NCBI GenBank assembly: GCA_947561715.1 | Contig: OX387197.1 | Location: 12,211,001 to 12,275,000, forward strand | Reading direction: 5' to 3' | Source of the DNA: Ascidia mentula | Taxonomy: Eukaryota; Chordata; Ascidiacea; Phlebobranchia; Ascidiidae | Length of the DNA: 64,000 nucleotides | Shown: piece after piece, positions 60,883-64,000 of the stretch | Position numbering within the stretch: the stretch's first letter is position 1 | Layout: each line of letters opens with the position of its first letter | Notes under the pieces: model-generated | The model's database searches: none | Told to the model about the DNA's origin: nothing | The model's input: the letters and a program-made list of their open reading frames with translations, nothing else | Translations under genes and position numbers: made by a program

Positions 60883-63576
60883 TTAATGTTCTTGTGGTGC
60901 ATGAAAAGATTGTTCACTTTCTTCATCACCTTGTTTCTTTGTAACAATTTTCGTTCCTGAAGGAGTTACGTTTGGCCTGGGCTTGAATACAGATTTTAAA
61001 GCTGGAGCTACCAAACAGTTTCGTCCAGCTAATTGAGAAGAACTGACAGAGGATACCAATGATGGAACCTCAAAGTTTTCCTGCACAGAGCTTATTTGTA
61101 TTAATGCTTTAATGGTAGTGGCTATGCATAGGAACAGTCAATGGTGAAAAAAATGCATCACTTACAGATTTACTAGAAGAGATTTTATCATCTAATACAT
61201 CCAATGTTGGTTTGCCTTCCCCCAACACAGATTTTTTGGTTGCCACCACCTGCCTTTGGCTTGGAGCAGCAATGGGGATAGTTGGTTTAAGTACGAGCTA
61301 AAGCGATCAAATGCAGTAAAACAGTGATAAAACTTACACATAAGCAATAATATTAAACCTGTTGCATTTTTCCTTTGGTAATCACTTTGTGAAAATTAGT
61401 GGTAACAACAGGTTTTCCAGCAACTGTTCGAACATTAGTGGTTACACTAACGACCTACACAAAATGGAAGGTTATGCAATTACTGAACAAATAAATGTAT
61501 AATCAAAACAAGTACATTTAATATTTGCACCAAGATTTTGTAGTTGATAAAACTATTGCCTGATATAAAATCTGCTACCACGCATAAGTGAAAAGCTAAA
61601 TTAATATACTTAAACTTTTGCAAAACTATAAAGGCAATAAACAATTTAATCAAATCAAGAATGCAGGAGTAGAGTACCTTTGTTGGAACTGGTTTTACCA
61701 AAGTTGTTGTTCCACTAATGGGAACAGATACTTTTGATAGTGGTTTGGTTACAGCCTTATTGCTCATTTCCAGAAACTTTGCCTAAAATAATGTGATTTA
61801 TTTAAAGGCCCAAATGGCAGCCTAATGAAAAGTATTTAGCATTTACGTACAGGTGTTGATTGTGAAGGTTTTCCTCCAGGGTGTCGATGTACAACAATGA
61901 TGCTTGGCTTGCTGTTTCCAAGACTTTGTACTTGTGCAACTTTGAAAATATGAGTTAAAAGTATTTAACATTAAGTAAATAATAGCAAACCACCTTTTGA
62001 TTGCATCGGTCTGGAAGCAACTTTAATAATACCACTTCCAGCAAATGGGTGTGGTTTGGGTTCAGAAATATATTTTTCCTTGTACAGGTTTTGGGATGTT
62101 TTACTGTCGCAGCCATTTCCTATTATAGGAGCAGCTGCTAAAGCACATAGTCCTGAAACAGCTAGATTGACACTTTTGCCAGTGTTGGATTGCACAATGT
62201 CAAGATTTCCTAAACCATGAATGTATGCAAGAAGGAAATATGTTAATATTAATGCAAAAAAAACACAAGGACTTAACTGCTTTTCTCATTTCCAATGGAA
62301 GAACTGGTCATATTTCGAGAAGAATCTGACTTCCATGGATTAAGATTGCTATTGCTCGACAGTGATGAATTTGGCAATGATTTAATTTCAAATGTTACAT
62401 TATCGCCAGTTTTTGAAACCAGCTCTCTCTCCCGACACATCTTAAATAGCGTTTCTGTTGGAAGGCTCTTAGACATGGTACTACCTGTAGTTTTTGAGGC
62501 AAATGTTTAAAAAAATAAAAATAGAATTCTCTGTAAAACTTAAAAATTAAGGTTTGTTTGTAACAGAATTTACAGCTTGTACTTAATTAGTTTACTATTA
62601 TGACAAATACCATAGTTTATAGTAGTAAGAATTATATGGTTACGAACCCAATGAAGGTGAATGTGGAAATTGTTGTTCCATTATATTTACACCTGACACA
62701 TGTTCAATCAAGGGTTCTGCTGGAGATGACACTCTTGATACAATAGAACTCACTGAAGCCAAACCTTGAACAGTCACATTAATATTGTTGGGACATTTCA
62801 AAACAGGCTAATATTTACAATATTGAATTATGTATGGTACCTGTTTCGACAGAAGAACATAGGTTTTGCTGTGTTTCAGTATTTAATCCGGTTGTCAGAG
62901 ATTTATGGGTTTTCAGAGAAAATCCTGCTTAAAAAAACTTTTTGTATTTCACAAAACAAAATTGGTTGTTATGTCATAATGTTGTATGATATCATTGTTT
63001 TTTTGACTCCCCCAAATAATTCTAAAAACCTATGACCCATGATAAAGACAGAAATATTTTTTGTTGACATACCACACATAGTTGCGTTGATTTTTACACA
63101 ATTCCTAGACACCAAACAAAGTCAAATACCTGACATGCCAATTGATGGTCTAAAAACTTTCTGTGGAGGATTATCTTTGTTGGTTGAAAACAAAGAATCA
63201 CTGATGTGAAGACTGGTGTTTGAAAGAGATTCATTGCCCACTTTTAAAGACAAAACTTTGGAGCTGGAATTCGTCTTTAATTCTAATTTGTTTGATCCAG
63301 CCATGCTCTTTTCCTTCTCATGTCCAAATGAAATAGAGCTTGAAAACCAATTTAATCTGGTAAAAAAAAAAAATTTAAAATACATTCAACAGAAACTTTT
63401 TTGGTAAAAAAGTAAATCTAATAGGCTTTGACCTTGAACATGCTGATGAATTGCCTTTTTTCTGAACATATTGCATAGGTGGTTTATGAAATCTTTTTTT
63501 AACTTTAGTTGCATTGGTTGTCGTATTATTTTTTGTAGCCCAGCTTGCTGCATTTGTCCTTGCAGTTGCTTTGGTT
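60883..63576 (-). CDS. Multi-exon gene for an S/T/K/P-rich protein, N terminus missing, unrecognised
   Basis: Ten minus-strand exons keep phase: 63433-63576, 63130-63356, 62644-62764, 62278-62480, 61994-62209, 61851-61939, 61678-61782, 61359-61454, 61166-61297 and 60883-61080 (stop). They give about 475 residues. The protein is rich in serine, threonine, lysine and proline, with no obvious folded domain. Recurrent short pieces are basic or K-x-P-like, such as KRFHKPPMQYVQKKG near the start, TETLFKMCRERELV, PHPFAGSGIIKVASRP, GKPVVTTNFHKVITKGK and VLKPTIPIAAPS. The C terminus is acidic, then HAPQEH. This composition suits a nuclear or chromatin/cytoskeletal regulator, but that is inference. The gene continues to the right of 63576, perhaps beyond the window. 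Confidence 0.7.
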
Positions 63577-64000
63577 CTGAAAAAATGAAATTTAAAAAAT
63601 GTCTGTTTAAATTTACTTTTAATAAAAGCAAGATGTTGAACTTGTCACATTAGTCAACACAAAAGCAAAAGCTATAATAAATGGTGGATCATAGTTACTT
63701 GGATTAGCCAGATATTGCCAAGTAGTTATATCCTAACCTTATCTGTGATTCATGGCCTGTTTGATGTGTAATGTGTTATTTTTTCACAATGTACATCGCA
63801 CTATTGTTTTAAAGTTGCAACTTGGATAACAAAGCAATAATAAAATTGGGCAGCTATGTAGTTTGCAGCCAACTTATGCAGGTATGGTTGCATTGGTGCT
63901 ATACCAAAGTTACAATAGATTGTATTGTGATGAAAAGTGTTCATCAAACCAACCTAATTGAAAGGGTTGAAAAATAAGCACACTGCTTATTGATGCTGCA
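63577..64000. other. Right edge: probable intron or upstream part of the last gene
   Basis: No clear exon was found. It probably contains intron and 5' sequence of the minus-strand gene at 60883-63576. Confidence 0.35.

Overview
The window looks like nuclear DNA from an ascidian (Ciona-like) tunicate. The genes are animal and chordate-type (MEIOB, a sodium channel, a TRPM channel, ribosomal protein S17, hedgehog, the PP2A scaffold). They are AT-rich and split by many short introns, down to 56 nt. The gaps are filled with small non-autonomous DNA transposons and decayed LTR elements. No prokaryotic features are present. Gene models were built by hand from splice-site phase and family alignment. 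Most junctions keep frame across every exon, but the 5' ends of several genes were not found.

Layout. 1-2.97 kb: repeats. 2.97-7.8 kb (+): MEIOB, a meiotic OB-fold protein. 11.2-22.5 kb (-): a four-domain voltage-gated cation channel of the Nav2 (BSC1/DSC1-like) type, with a DEEA selectivity filter, an altered III-IV inactivation motif and a frame break in the C-terminal IQ region. 22.5-28.9 kb: mostly intergenic, with a degenerate BEL/Pao retrotransposon. 28.9-34.5 kb (+): a TRPM-family channel without a C-terminal enzyme domain. 36.6-39.3 kb (+): RPS17, with a hAT element and a perfect 33-bp hairpin in one intron. 39.9-42.9 kb (+): a hedgehog gene. 43.4-45.7 kb (-): two tandem paralogous genes for small two-helix membrane proteins that I do not recognise. 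46-49.7 kb: nested transposons, a 42-bp minisatellite and a hAT element just upstream of the next gene. 49.8-53.8 kb (+): the PP2A scaffold subunit. 54-60.5 kb: transposon-rich, including a ~2.6 kb long-TIR element, a tRNA-like sequence and fragments of LTR retrotransposons. 60.9 kb to the right edge (-): a multi-exon gene for an S/T/K/P-rich, probably disordered protein, incomplete at its N terminus.

The genes do not form a pathway or operon; they are ordinary neighbours in a compact genome. The observations most worth following up are the derived functional motifs in the Nav2-type channel and hedgehog (loss of both calcium-site acidic clusters), the unrecognised pair of two-helix membrane proteins, and the intronic perfect hairpin. 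I did not find convincing evidence of a wholly new multi-gene system.
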